The notes: a model not told the origin generated them from the sequence alone. Counted from the stretch's first letter, positions 44,858-53,527 are shown. The stretch is DNA of 64,000 nucleotides from an uncultured Paracoccaceae bacterium (GCA_913060475.1 CAJXSD010000011.1:31832-95831); one strand, 5' to 3'. Translations and numbers: made by a program.

Positions 44858-45415
44858 ATGTCTGCACTTCGTATTAAAAAAGGCTCAACCGCGCATTCTG
44901 CCTATAACCTGCGCGCAAATTATGGCGAACTTGACGAACCCCACACCTTGGCCCTGTTGGTCGATAACGAAGCGGGCGTTCTGGCGCGTGTGATTGGGTT
45001 GTTTTCTGGCCGCGGCTATAACATCGAAAGCCTAACTGTCGCCGAGGTTGACCATACAGGCCACCTAAGCCGGATCACCATCGTCACACGCGGAACCCCG
45101 CAGGTGATTGAACAGATCAAAGCACAGTTGGGCCGCATTGTCCCCGTGCATGAGGTCCACGATCTGACGGTCGAAGGTCAGGTGGTCGAACGTGAATTGG
45201 CCCTGATCAAAGTGGGCGGCACAGGTGAAAAACGTGTCGAGGCGCTGCGCCTTGCCGATATTTTCCGTGCTCATGTGGTTGATAGCACTTTGGACAGCTT
45301 TGTGTTTCAGTTGACAGGCACATCAGATAAAATCGACGCTTTCGCAGATTTGATGCGCCCCTTGGGGTTGATTGAAATGGCACGAACAGGCGTTGCCGCG
45401 CTGTCGCGGGGCTAA
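44858..45415 (+). CDS. ilvN: acetolactate synthase small (regulatory) subunit
   Basis: The 185-residue regulatory partner of IlvB starts with an ACT domain (HTLALLVDNEAGVLARVIGLFSGRGYNIESLTV) that binds valine for feedback inhibition, followed by the second small-subunit domain (ERELALIKVG to LMRPLGLIEMARTG). The 15-base gap after ilvB contains an AAGGA site. Together with the leader peptide it gives control by attenuation plus feedback inhibition. Confidence 0.96.
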   Translation: MSALRIKKGSTAHSAYNLRANYGELDEPHTLALLVDNEAGVLARVIGLFSGRGYNIESLTVAEVDHTGHLSRITIVTRGTPQVIEQIKAQLGRIVPVHEVHDLTVEGQVVERELALIKVGGTGEKRVEALRLADIFRAHVVDSTLDSFVFQLTGTSDKIDAFADLMRPLGLIEMARTGVAALSRG

Positions 45416-45421
45416 CATCGC

Positions 45422-45778
45422 CTATTGCGCCCAGGCCAGTTTGTTTTGCGCTTGGGACCGATTAAATTCGATAATCTGACCAGAACCAGCACGCACCTTT
45501 AGGGTGCGTGTTTTAGGTTCTGCGCTGGCCTTTGCGCTGTTTTGTTTAAGCGCTTGGACAAGGTTGGGATATTCGTGCTGCGATACCAACCGCATATCGC
45601 TGGCGTGGCGCAGGCCATCATATTCCTGCACCTGAAATTCAACCAAATCGCCAACGTCATAGGCATAGGGCAACAGATCAGACGCGTGATCATTATAAAA
45701 GGCCAACTGACCATGATCTTCACACCAGATCACCGCTTTCTCACGCTCTGGATCGCTCCATAGTATAACCCCAAACAT
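45422..45778 (-). CDS. conserved-looking hypothetical protein, possible OB/cold-shock-like fold
   Basis: The 118-residue protein starts MFGVILWSDPEREKAVIWCE. The first ~60 residues (GVILWSD, KAVIWCEDHGQLAFY, VGDLVEFQVQEYDG) resemble a small beta-barrel of the cold-shock type without the RNP motifs; the rest is helical and basic. I do not recognise a named family. ATG at 45778 has an AAGGA site 7 bases upstream, while the ATG at 45805 does not. It converges on ilvN with a 6-base gap and stands alone. Confidence 0.6.
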   Translation of the reverse strand: MFGVILWSDPEREKAVIWCEDHGQLAFYNDHASDLLPYAYDVGDLVEFQVQEYDGLRHASDMRLVSQHEYPNLVQALKQNSAKASAEPKTRTLKVRAGSGQIIEFNRSQAQNKLAWAQ

Positions 45779-45866
45779 TCCCCATCCTTTCAGAAACCTC
45801 ACCACCTTATAATCCTCAAAACTCAGCTAAGTTCATATAAGGATTAAGCAATTTGCCTGTTGCAAT

Positions 45867-45928
45867 TTGTGACGTTCTAAATCTATGCTGACACAGTAGT
45901 GAGTCAGGCTGACACAAAAACGCGTCAC
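45867..45928 (+). promoter_or_regulatory. repeat-rich promoter/operator region of the HTH regulator
   Basis: GCTGACACA occurs twice (45887-45895 and 45908-45916), exactly 21 bases apart. The near-palindrome GTCAGGCTGAC (45904-45914) overlaps the second copy. GTGACG at 45869-45874 is mirrored by CGTCAC at 45923-45928. Two-turn spacing of repeats suggests a dimeric regulator binding cooperatively, possibly the HTH protein encoded next. Confidence 0.45.
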
Positions 45929-46003
45929 TTTTTTACCTGGGCGTGTGTTCCAGCTTTTATTGGTGTGTTTTAAGGCGAACCGATAAAACGGGCTGAGGAT
46001 GCT

Positions 46004-46819
46004 ATGTCGAATTCATCATATAAACGCCGAAACGAATCTCCTGCGCAGATTCGATCAATTTTCGGTGAAAACTTGAAAACGCTGTGCCGTGAAACAGGGG
46101 CAGTTGCAGCAATTTGTCGGGAATTGAATATCAATCGAACGCAATTCAACCGCTATCTTTCTGGTGATAGTTTTCCAAGGCCGGATGTTTTGGCAAAAAT
46201 ATGTGACCGTTTTAATGTAGACGCCCGCATTTTGCTGGAGCCCGTTTCTGAATTGGTCAAAACAGATATGGCCGATATTTTAGGATCTGAACTGGGCGAC
46301 TTTTTTGATCCGCGCCGCTCTATTGTCACGCCCGAAAACTTTCCCTCGGGCTTTTACCGCTTTACCCGTAAAAGCTTTGTGGACCCCAATTTGTATGTTC
46401 AGGGGTTAATCCTGATCTATCGCCGCGGATCACTGACATTTGCGCGCGGGCTTGAGGCGAAAACAGCCTTTGTCCAACAGGGCCTGCCCATCGATCATAA
46501 GACACGCGAATTTAAGGGGTTATTCGTACAGCAAGATGGCGGGCTAAGCGCGGTGATGTCGCGACGTGGATCATTGACTGTGTCATTCAATTTTCTGTCA
46601 CGCGTGCCTTCGTTTGAAAACAACCATTGGGTCGGCTATGCCGCGCGGACCGTATCTGAACACCCCCAATCCACACGCGTTGCGCGTATGGTATACGAAC
46701 ATATCGGTGATTTCAGCGCCGAGGTGCTAAAGATCGCGCGAAACTCAGGGTTTTGCCGTGTTGACGAATTACTGCCCTTTCACAAAACATTGCTGCAAAT
46801 CGACCAGGATTTTCGCTAG
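46004..46819 (+). CDS. XRE-type HTH transcriptional regulator
   Basis: The 271-residue protein has an N-terminal HTH of the Cro/CI type (residues ~15-75: FGENLKTLCRETGAVAAICR, LNINRTQFNRYLSGDSFPRPDVLAKICDRF). The ~190-residue C-terminal part does not match a domain I know; it contains FYRFTRKSFVDPNLYVQGLILIY and VQQDGGLSAVMSRRGSLTVSF, suggesting a beta-rich ligand-binding domain. It precedes the Rieske oxygenase gene by 89 bases in the same direction and may control it. The upstream repeat region could be its own operator. Confidence 0.8.
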   Translation: MSNSSYKRRNESPAQIRSIFGENLKTLCRETGAVAAICRELNINRTQFNRYLSGDSFPRPDVLAKICDRFNVDARILLEPVSELVKTDMADILGSELGDFFDPRRSIVTPENFPSGFYRFTRKSFVDPNLYVQGLILIYRRGSLTFARGLEAKTAFVQQGLPIDHKTREFKGLFVQQDGGLSAVMSRRGSLTVSFNFLSRVPSFENNHWVGYAARTVSEHPQSTRVARMVYEHIGDFSAEVLKIARNSGFCRVDELLPFHKTLLQIDQDFR

Positions 46820-46908
46820 CTTGGGTCGTTTTTATTCCGCAAACGGGTCGGGATTTGACGTTTTAAACCCAATAAAAATCGTAATATCCTGATCAGGTTC
46901 AACCCAAA

Positions 46909-48081
46909 ATGAAAGATCTACGCATGTATCAGTCTGACGACTTGGATGCGGTTCGCCGCCCTGTATCACAGGCCAATGGCTTGCCCAACGCGCATTATAT
47001 TGACCCTGCGATGTTCCTTGAGGAACGCGATGCATTGTTATTTTCACAATGGGCCGGTTTGGCCGTTGCCGCCGATGTCCCCGAGGCTGGGGATGCCGTG
47101 CCGATTGATTTTCTGGGCATGCCTTTGCTGTTGGTGCGCGACCGCGAAAATCAGGTGCGGGTCTTTCAAAACACCTGCCGCCACCGCGGTATGATTCTGG
47201 TCGAAGAGCCCCGCAAAATCGAAGGCGCCATTCGGTGCCCCTATCACAGCTGGTGCTATGGCACAGACGGGCGTTTGGTATCGACCCCGCATGTCGGCGG
47301 CCCGGGTCAGAACACACATCCCGATGTCAAACGGTCTGAATTGGGTCTGACCGAAATCCGCAGTCACATTTGGCGCGATGTCATCTGGGTCAACATTGAC
47401 GGCAGCGCGCCGGAATTCGATGTGGCCATGGCTGATGTTATTGAACGTTGGGCCGAATTTGACAAACCCCTGTATCATGGCGGGGCCGACAGCAAATTTC
47501 AGCTACAGGTCAAAACAAACTGGAAACTGGCCGTTGAAAATTATTGCGAAAGCTATCATTTACCATGGGTTCACCCAGGGTTGAACAGTTATTCCCGCCT
47601 AGAAGATCATTATAATATCGAAGCCTATGGCCAGTATTCTGGCCAAGGCACGTTGGTCTATCGCCAATTGAAAAATGAGGCTGGCAACACATTCCCAGAT
47701 TTCGACAATTTGGACCCCAAATGGGACACACAGGCAGAATATCTGGCCGTTTATCCCAATGTTTTGTTGGGGGTTCATCGCGACCATGCCTTTGCCATTG
47801 TTTTGGTACCGCAAAGTACCGGTGAAACGGTGGAAAATATCCACCTCTATTATGCGGTTCCTGATACAGATCAGGACATGCGGGCGGAAAACACCCGTCT
47901 GTGGAAAACCGTGTTCGAAGAGGATATCTTTGTCGTCGAAGGCATGCAACGTGGACGCCATGCCGTAACATTCGATGGGGGGCGTTTTTCACCGGCAATG
48001 GATGGCCCGACGCATTGTTTCCATGACTGGGTCGCGTCGAAAATTCAAACCCATCGGGCGGCAAAACAGGCTGCAGAATGA
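46909..48081 (+). CDS. Rieske-type aromatic ring-hydroxylating/demethylating oxygenase, alpha subunit
   Basis: The 390-residue protein has the Rieske [2Fe-2S] ligands CRHRG near residue 88 and CPYHSWCYG near residue 108 (Cys-x-His, 17 residues, Cys-x2-His), then the catalytic domain with the iron site AVENYCESYHLPWVHPG near residues 205-220 and a late acidic region. It belongs to the broad alpha-subunit family that includes glycine-betaine and carnitine oxygenases and aromatic dioxygenases; the substrate cannot be decided. No ferredoxin or reductase gene is adjacent. ATG at 46924 is an alternative start. A 70-residue protein is coupled to its end by an ATGA overlap. Confidence 0.85.
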   Translation: MKDLRMYQSDDLDAVRRPVSQANGLPNAHYIDPAMFLEERDALLFSQWAGLAVAADVPEAGDAVPIDFLGMPLLLVRDRENQVRVFQNTCRHRGMILVEEPRKIEGAIRCPYHSWCYGTDGRLVSTPHVGGPGQNTHPDVKRSELGLTEIRSHIWRDVIWVNIDGSAPEFDVAMADVIERWAEFDKPLYHGGADSKFQLQVKTNWKLAVENYCESYHLPWVHPGLNSYSRLEDHYNIEAYGQYSGQGTLVYRQLKNEAGNTFPDFDNLDPKWDTQAEYLAVYPNVLLGVHRDHAFAIVLVPQSTGETVENIHLYYAVPDTDQDMRAENTRLWKTVFEEDIFVVEGMQRGRHAVTFDGGRFSPAMDGPTHCFHDWVASKIQTHRAAKQAAE

Positions 48082-48290
48082 CATCCCTGAACGATGCGAT
48101 TTTAAACGCACATGACCAGCGCGACCAACGCGCGCTGGTTGATCTATATCACCAGGCGGCCCAATCCGCACAAAATATTGACGAGGCGTGTTTTTTCGCG
48201 ACCCAAGCCTATATTTTCGCGCTGGATACGGGCCACGCCAAAACGGCCGAATTGCACCGTTTTCTTTGCGATCACAACCGCGAAGAATGA
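48078..48290 (+). CDS. small hypothetical protein coupled to the Rieske oxygenase
   Basis: The 70-residue protein starts MTSLNDAILNAHDQRDQRAL and is predicted helical, with alanine-rich repeats (LVDLYHQAAQSAQ, ACFFATQAYIFALDTGHAKTAELHRFL) that look like one or two short TPR-like helices. No family recognised. Its ATG overlaps the oxygenase stop (ATGA, 48078-48081), so it is translationally coupled and probably assists or accompanies that enzyme. It converges on the uup gene with a 1-base gap. Confidence 0.65.
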   Translation: MTSLNDAILNAHDQRDQRALVDLYHQAAQSAQNIDEACFFATQAYIFALDTGHAKTAELHRFLCDHNREE

Positions 48291-48291
48291 C

Positions 48292-50115
48292 TTAGCTTTG
48301 TGCCTTTTCCTCTAGGGTCATCCACTCTTCTTCGGCCTCGGCCAGTGCGGATTGACGTTCGACCAAGGCATCCGTTGCCTTTTGGAATTTCAAGGGGGCC
48401 GTTTGATACAAATCCGGCTGGCACAAAAACTCTTCTAACTTGGCAATCTCAGCCTCAAGCCGTGTGATAATATCGGGTAATTTCTCTAACCGATGCTTTT
48501 CCGTATAGCTCAGCCCGCTTGGTTTCCGCTTGGGCGATGCCGGATTCGGCGGGGGTGCCGATGGCTGCGCCTGTTTTTTGGCGGCTGTTTTGCTGTCTGT
48601 CGCGGGGGCAGATCGCTGGGACTGATAATCGGACCAACCACCTGCATAAACGGTGGCCTTGCCATCGCCCTCCATCGCGATGGTGGTCGCGGCGATGCGG
48701 TCCAGAAAATCGCGGTCGTGACTGACCAACAACACGGTGCCGTCAAATTCGTCCAGCAACTCTTGTAATAAATCCAGTGTCTCGACGTCCAGATCGTTGG
48801 TGGGTTCGTCCAAGATCAGCAAATTGCTTTCACGGGCCATAATTTTGGCCAATAACAACCGCGCCTTTTCCCCGCCGCTCAGGCTGCGCACGGGCGCGCG
48901 GGCCTGTGCCTCGTCAAACAGGAATTCTTTTAGATAGCCGACCACATGTTTGGGCGCGCCACGCACCATGATTTGATCCGCTTTGCCTGATACGCGCATA
49001 TCTGGATCCCCCGTCAGACTGTCCCATAGGGTCATGTCAGGATCCAATTGTGCGCGGGCTTGGTCGAAAATGGCAGGCAACAGGTTGGTGCCCAATGTCA
49101 CCGTGCCTGTGTCTGGCGCCACCTCGCCCATCAGTATTTTCAGCAGCGTTGTTTTGCCAACCCCATTTGGCCCGACAAAGGCCACCCGATCCCCGCGCTG
49201 AATGGTCAGGGAAAAATTGGACACAATGGTTTTATCGCCAAAATGTTTTGACAGCCCTTGGGCGTCGATCACCTTGCGCCCAGATTTTGGGGCCGACGAC
49301 AGCTCCATCGCGGCTGCACCTTGGCGTTTGATTTGGCTGGCGCGTTCCTGGCGCAAATCCTGCAGGGCCCGCACGCGCCCCTGGTTGCGTTTGCGCCGTG
49401 CGCTGATCCCTTCGACGGCCCAACGTGCCTCGGATTTGATTTTGCGATCCAGCTTATGACGGGCGATGTCTTCGTCTTGCCAAACTTTGTCGCGCCACGC
49501 TTCGAACCCTTGGAACCCGATCTCTTGACGGCGCACCTGCCCCCGATCGACCCATAGGGTGGCACGAGTCAAGGCGTTCAAAAACGCGCGGTCATGCGAA
49601 ATGATGACATATCCCGTGCGCGTTGCTTTCAATTCCTCTTCCAGCCAGGAAATCGCTTGGATGTCCAAATGGTTTGTGGGTTCGTCCAGCAACATCAAAT
49701 CGGGTGCCTCTGCCATCAATTTGGCCAAGGCTGCGCGGCGGCGTTCGCCCCCGGACGCCGTGGAAACGGGGCGTGCAGGATCAAATTTCAACCCCTCGCC
49801 CGCGCGTTCAACACGGTAAATTTCGGACGCATCCAATCCGGAACAGGCATAGTCACCCAAGGTGGCAAAACCCTGCATATCGGGATCTTGCTCCATATAT
49901 CCGACGCTGATGCCACTGGGCAGAATGCGGGTCCCCTGATCGGGTTCAACCAGTCCGGCCATAATTTTCATCAGGGTCGATTTACCCGATCCATTGCGGC
50001 CCACCAGGGCTAAACGGTCCCCGGTTTGAACCACCAGATCCAGGTCACTGAAAATGGGATCCCCACCAAATGTTAAGGATATCGAATTAAGCTGTAATAA
50101 AGGTGCGCGTGCCAT
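48292..50115 (-). CDS. uup: ABC-F ATPase, Uup type
   Basis: The 607-residue soluble protein carries two ABC ATPase domains without membrane segments: Walker A VGRNGSGKSTLMKI near residue 40 and VGPNGVGKTTLLKI near residue 325, signatures ASGGERRRAALAK and LSGGEKARLLLAK, and Walker B LMLLDEPTNHLD and LLILDEPTNDLD. A charged C-terminal helical pair (residues ~545-607) matches the Uup coiled coil that binds branched DNA or the ribosome. ABC-F proteins act on ribosomes or DNA rather than in transport. It is the last gene of the bamE-GNAT-uup series on this strand. Confidence 0.93.
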   Translation of the reverse strand: MARAPLLQLNSISLTFGGDPIFSDLDLVVQTGDRLALVGRNGSGKSTLMKIMAGLVEPDQGTRILPSGISVGYMEQDPDMQGFATLGDYACSGLDASEIYRVERAGEGLKFDPARPVSTASGGERRRAALAKLMAEAPDLMLLDEPTNHLDIQAISWLEEELKATRTGYVIISHDRAFLNALTRATLWVDRGQVRRQEIGFQGFEAWRDKVWQDEDIARHKLDRKIKSEARWAVEGISARRKRNQGRVRALQDLRQERASQIKRQGAAAMELSSAPKSGRKVIDAQGLSKHFGDKTIVSNFSLTIQRGDRVAFVGPNGVGKTTLLKILMGEVAPDTGTVTLGTNLLPAIFDQARAQLDPDMTLWDSLTGDPDMRVSGKADQIMVRGAPKHVVGYLKEFLFDEAQARAPVRSLSGGEKARLLLAKIMARESNLLILDEPTNDLDVETLDLLQELLDEFDGTVLLVSHDRDFLDRIAATTIAMEGDGKATVYAGGWSDYQSQRSAPATDSKTAAKKQAQPSAPPPNPASPKRKPSGLSYTEKHRLEKLPDIITRLEAEIAKLEEFLCQPDLYQTAPLKFQKATDALVERQSALAEAEEEWMTLEEKAQS

Positions 50116-50146
50116 AAACCGCAGCTACGCCGCAGCGGTCAAAAGG

Positions 50147-50890
50147 TCAAGTCATTGCACGCAGCAAACGCCGCCGCGCTGGTGGAATTTTGCCAATTTC
50201 GACGGCCGTAAACACATGCAGCGTGTTCATATCCGGATCAATCACCGCGTGATCACTGACCCAGCCCCCCATCAGCAGATAGGTGCGCAATAATGGCGGC
50301 ATAGATGTCTGTGCACGTCTTAGGTCCGGGGCATGATCCGACAGCGCGGCAAAGCCCACCACATTGGCCGATTTAACACAGGGCACATAGGCGGCCGGTG
50401 CTGCGTGATTGTCATACAACAGGCGAAAGCAATCATGATAGGGCGTGGGGTCCGTTCCCTGAAATGACGCGCAGCCAAACAACAAATTCAGACCATAGTG
50501 ATCCACAATTTGCGCCAAGCCCGCCCAAGCGGCACGCAGCACATCCACATCGCCCGTGTCACTGTCAACACAAAGGCGCCCCAATTCCGCAATGGGCCCC
50601 ACATAGCCCTGCAGATTGGTTAAATCATAATATTGCGCCGAATAGGATTGGGCGATGTCCGCCCCCGCCTGGCAAATCATGATCCGAAAACACCCCACCA
50701 TCTGCCCCGTTTGCCGATGATGCACAACGACATGGCGACACCGATCATCAAAGGCATCACAATCCAACCCATTCGCGGCAGTGCGATGAAACGCACGGTG
50801 CCGCAGCCGCTGGGCGTTTAACACGGTGTCCGCATCCTGTGCAAAGCGCACCGAATATTGCCCCAGTTCAAGCTGTAATTCCAAGGTCAT
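50147..50890 (-). CDS. second OlsB-like (hemolysin-type GNAT) acyltransferase
   Basis: The 247-residue protein has the same fold as OlsB: LNAQRLRHRAFHRTAANG near residue 25, CDAFDDRCRHVVVHH, IAELGRLCVDSDTG, LLFGCASFQGTD and the late GGWVSDHAVIDPDMNTLHVF. It shares key spots with the olsB product at 6039-6815 (ELGR and LLFG-ASF-GTD) but is otherwise quite divergent, and it is not beside an olsA gene. It may acylate another amine, such as glutamine in glutamine lipid, or be an OlsB variant. It lies between bamE (53-base gap) and uup (31-base gap) on one strand. Confidence 0.8.
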   Translation of the reverse strand: MTLELQLELGQYSVRFAQDADTVLNAQRLRHRAFHRTAANGLDCDAFDDRCRHVVVHHRQTGQMVGCFRIMICQAGADIAQSYSAQYYDLTNLQGYVGPIAELGRLCVDSDTGDVDVLRAAWAGLAQIVDHYGLNLLFGCASFQGTDPTPYHDCFRLLYDNHAAPAAYVPCVKSANVVGFAALSDHAPDLRRAQTSMPPLLRTYLLMGGWVSDHAVIDPDMNTLHVFTAVEIGKIPPARRRLLRAMT

Positions 50891-50943
50891 GGCCGCTGAT
50901 CCACGCCGATGCAACAGGCAACAGGCATCCCCCAGCCCATCCG

Positions 50944-51387
50944 TTATTTGATGAACTGGCTGGCAGAGGGTCCACCAATGGTCGAAATCAAACGGCGAAT
51001 GATATTTTGATCGGCAATCGATGTTTCTGTCACACGGTGATCTAGCAAAATAACCGCACCATCTTGCAGGCCATAGCGTTCAACGTTTCGCAATGTGCCC
51101 GCCGCGTCAAAGGTCAGCGCCACAACTTCGCGTGAAATTTCTTGGGGGGCGAATGCGCCGAATTGTTTGAACCGGGATCGCACGTAATACAGGTTCCCAC
51201 CATCTATCACACCTTGGGTCGTGGGCGCGCCCAAACTGTCCATAAGGGCGTCACGCGTTTCCACACCTATGATCAATCCGTCCAAATCCTCGGATGGGGG
51301 CACGTACCCGTGGTTTCGATACTGCGCAGAGCACCCCGCAATTGTGATCGCTGTTAGACTAGCAAACAGAAAGGATTTATAGGTCAT
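50944..51387 (-). CDS. bamE: outer-membrane assembly lipoprotein BamE (SmpA/OmlA)
   Basis: The 147-residue protein starts MTYKSFLFASLTAITIAGCS, with the lipobox ending TIAGC, so it should be lipid-anchored at Cys18. The SmpA/OmlA domain follows with LIIGVETRDALMDSLGAPTT, YYVRSRFKQFGAF and a beta strand REVVALTFDAAGTLRNVERY. BamE assists BamA-driven folding of outer-membrane proteins. It is divergent from the yceD-rpmF-plsX-fabH unit across an 87-base gap, a common alphaproteobacterial arrangement. Confidence 0.9.
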   Translation of the reverse strand: MTYKSFLFASLTAITIAGCSAQYRNHGYVPPSEDLDGLIIGVETRDALMDSLGAPTTQGVIDGGNLYYVRSRFKQFGAFAPQEISREVVALTFDAAGTLRNVERYGLQDGAVILLDHRVTETSIADQNIIRRLISTIGGPSASQFIK

Positions 51388-51474
51388 TGCGCTGGCTCCT
51401 CTTGTTTCGGAACGCATAGGTCAGTATTCGGATTACACAATGCAATCATGTCACGCAAGAAAGGATCCTATCAA

Positions 51475-52035
51475 ATGACTGAGAGAGCCGCACAATCGGC
51501 CGTTTTACGCGTGGCTGACCTGAACGAACGCCGCCCAACACGATTCGATTTAACCTTTGCCCCGCAGGACATTGACCAATTGGTGCGCGATCTGGATTTG
51601 ATCGCATTAAAAAAACCACGCTTTCAGGGTGAATTGCGCGCCGAGGGTAAATCGGAATGGGTGTTGCAGGCAAAATTCGGCGCCACAGTCCAACAGCCCT
51701 GTGTTGTGACCCTGGACCCCGTGACCACGCGCATTGATGAAACAATTACCCGCCGGTTTATCCCCGCAGACCGCATCACCGGCCAAGAGGATGACGAAGG
51801 CGAAATCGAAATCAACAGCGATGACACGCTAGAGCCGCTGGAACAGGTTTTCGATCTGCCCCGAATCTTTGCCGAGGCGCTGGCCCTGGCCCTGCCCGAT
51901 TACCCACGGTCCACCGATGATCCCGCCGCACCACAGGTGTTTGCCCAAGACGGTGTGGTCCCGATGACGGATGAGGATGCAAAACCTTTTGCTGCACTGG
52001 CCGCGTTAAAGGCAAAATTGGAAAAAGATACCTGA
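51475..52035 (+). CDS. yceD: DUF177/YceD protein
   Basis: The 186-residue protein has a central cysteine strand FGATVQQPCVVTLDPVTTRID and an acidic segment EDDEGEIEINSDDTLEPLEQ followed by LPRIFAEALALALPDYPRS, the DUF177 pattern. In bacteria and chloroplasts the family supports 23S rRNA maturation and its gene regularly precedes rpmF, as here. An AAGGATCC site precedes ATG at 51475; the frame open from 51448 adds nine residues before it. Confidence 0.88.
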   Translation: MTERAAQSAVLRVADLNERRPTRFDLTFAPQDIDQLVRDLDLIALKKPRFQGELRAEGKSEWVLQAKFGATVQQPCVVTLDPVTTRIDETITRRFIPADRITGQEDDEGEIEINSDDTLEPLEQVFDLPRIFAEALALALPDYPRSTDDPAAPQVFAQDGVVPMTDEDAKPFAALAALKAKLEKDT

Positions 52036-52054
52036 AATTTTGTATTTTGGGCTT

Positions 52055-52173
52055 GTGGCGAAAAAAATCATCAGTATTTTCGCCACTTCTTGCGAAATTG
52101 GGTTGTGTTTGGGTACCATTTAGATGTATTCGCCCCCAATACATGAACACCGTAAAACGGGGGCTCTGTCCCC
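52055..52173 (+). promoter_or_regulatory. structured leader upstream of rpmF
   Basis: Three hairpins lie in the 163-base gap: GTGGCGAAAA/TTTTCGCCAC (52055-52064 with 52077-52086, 10 bp), ATGTATT/AATACAT (52124-52130 with 52138-52144), and GGGG/CCCC (52159-52162 with 52170-52173). A weak promoter (TTGCGA at 52090, 18-base spacer, TACCAT) could start transcription just before the second hairpin. The first may end yceD transcripts but lacks a T-run. Confidence 0.4.
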
Positions 52174-52198
52174 ATAACACTAGATTGAGGTTGAGACC

Positions 52199-52405
52199 AT
52201 GGCTGTCCAACAGAACAAAGTATCAAAATCACGTCGCAACAACCGTCGCGCACATGACGCATTGGTTGCCGCGAACCCGAACGAATGTTCAAACTGTGGC
52301 GAACTGAAACGTCCACACCACGTTTGCGCATCTTGCGGCCACTATGCCGATCGCGAAGTTGTCGCGATGGCTGACGAAGTCGAAATCGACGAAGACGCAG
52401 CATAA
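52199..52405 (+). CDS. rpmF: 50S ribosomal protein L32
   Basis: The 68-residue protein starts [20 protein letters not shown] and has a four-cysteine zinc ribbon in [20 protein letters not shown], so it is the zinc-binding form. It ends with a short acidic tail. It lies in the yceD-rpmF-plsX-fabH run, which couples ribosome and fatty-acid synthesis in many proteobacteria. Confidence 0.97.
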   Translation: MAVQQNKVSKSRRNNRRAHDALVAANPNECSNCGELKRPHHVCASCGHYADREVVAMADEVEIDEDAA

Positions 52406-52422
52406 GCTTTGACCGCGATCAA

Positions 52423-53523
52423 ATGTCCACATCTTTGACACACGATCAATCTGTGGGGCCTGAGAGCGCGGTTATTAGTATTGATGCCATGGGTGGCGAT
52501 CAGGGACCGGCGGTTGTTATCGCCGGTGTTTCGTTGTTTGCGGAAAAAAATCCCGATCACAGTTTCATTATCCATGGCCCCCAGGACGTCCTGACGCCCC
52601 TGATCGACAAACGCCCCCTGCTGCGGGGGCGCGTTCAATTGTGCCATGCCACAGATGTCGTCCAGATGGAGGACAAGCCGGCCCAAGTGCTGCGCACAGG
52701 CAAAAACACATCCATGTGGTCTGCATTAGAAAGCGTGCGATCCAAGGACGCACAGGTGTGTGTGTCTTGCGGCAACACCGGTGCGCTGATGGCGCTTAGC
52801 ATGATTCGCCTTCGCAAATTGCCGGGTGTGTATCGCCCCGCCATTGCAGTGCTGTGGCCATCGCGCAATCCCAGTGGGTTTAACATCATGTTAGATGTCG
52901 GTGCAGATATTCGCGCCGATGCCAAGGATTTGCTGCAATACGCGCTGATGGGTGTATCCTATGCCCGCAATGGGATGCACATCACCCGCCCCCGCGTTGG
53001 GTTGTTAAACGTTGGCACAGAAGAGCATAAAGGCCGGGACGAGCTGAAAGAAGCGCACGAGATGATCGCCGCACAGGCCGCGCATGGAAATTTCGATTTC
53101 TGCGGGTTCGTCGAGGGTGGCGATATCCCCGGCAAAACCGTTGATGTGATCGTCACCGATGGATTTACGGGGAACATCGCGCTGAAAACCGGCGAAGGTA
53201 CCGCAAAATTGATTGGTGATCGGCTGCGCGATGCCTTTACCCATTCGATATGGTCGAAACTGGCCGCAGTGGTGTCGATGCCCGTGCTAAAACGGTTCCA
53301 AAAACGAATTGATCCCCGCCGCGTCAACGGTGGTGTGTTTCTGGGATTAAACGGAACGGTCGTCAAATCGCACGGGGCCGCCGATGCCATGGGCGTTGCC
53401 GCCGCCATCGGATTGGCCGCACAATTGGCCAAGACACAAATTCACCACAAAATCGCCGCACGGGTTGCATCCGTTTCCAGCATAACGCAGGATAACCAGA
53501 ACCATCAGGCAGAGACGGAATAA
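52423..53523 (+). CDS. plsX: phosphate acyltransferase PlsX
   Basis: PlsX converts acyl-ACP to acyl-phosphate for phospholipid synthesis. The 366-residue protein has ISIDAMGGDQGPAVVIAG near the start, MWSALESVRSKDAQVCVSCGNTGALMA, NIMLDVGADIRADAKDL and VDVIVTDGFTGNIALKTGEG, all typical. It is a peripheral membrane enzyme. The gap to rpmF is 17 bases and to fabH 4 bases. Confidence 0.97.
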   Translation: MSTSLTHDQSVGPESAVISIDAMGGDQGPAVVIAGVSLFAEKNPDHSFIIHGPQDVLTPLIDKRPLLRGRVQLCHATDVVQMEDKPAQVLRTGKNTSMWSALESVRSKDAQVCVSCGNTGALMALSMIRLRKLPGVYRPAIAVLWPSRNPSGFNIMLDVGADIRADAKDLLQYALMGVSYARNGMHITRPRVGLLNVGTEEHKGRDELKEAHEMIAAQAAHGNFDFCGFVEGGDIPGKTVDVIVTDGFTGNIALKTGEGTAKLIGDRLRDAFTHSIWSKLAAVVSMPVLKRFQKRIDPRRVNGGVFLGLNGTVVKSHGAADAMGVAAAIGLAAQLAKTQIHHKIAARVASVSSITQDNQNHQAETE

Positions 53524-53527
53524 AAAC

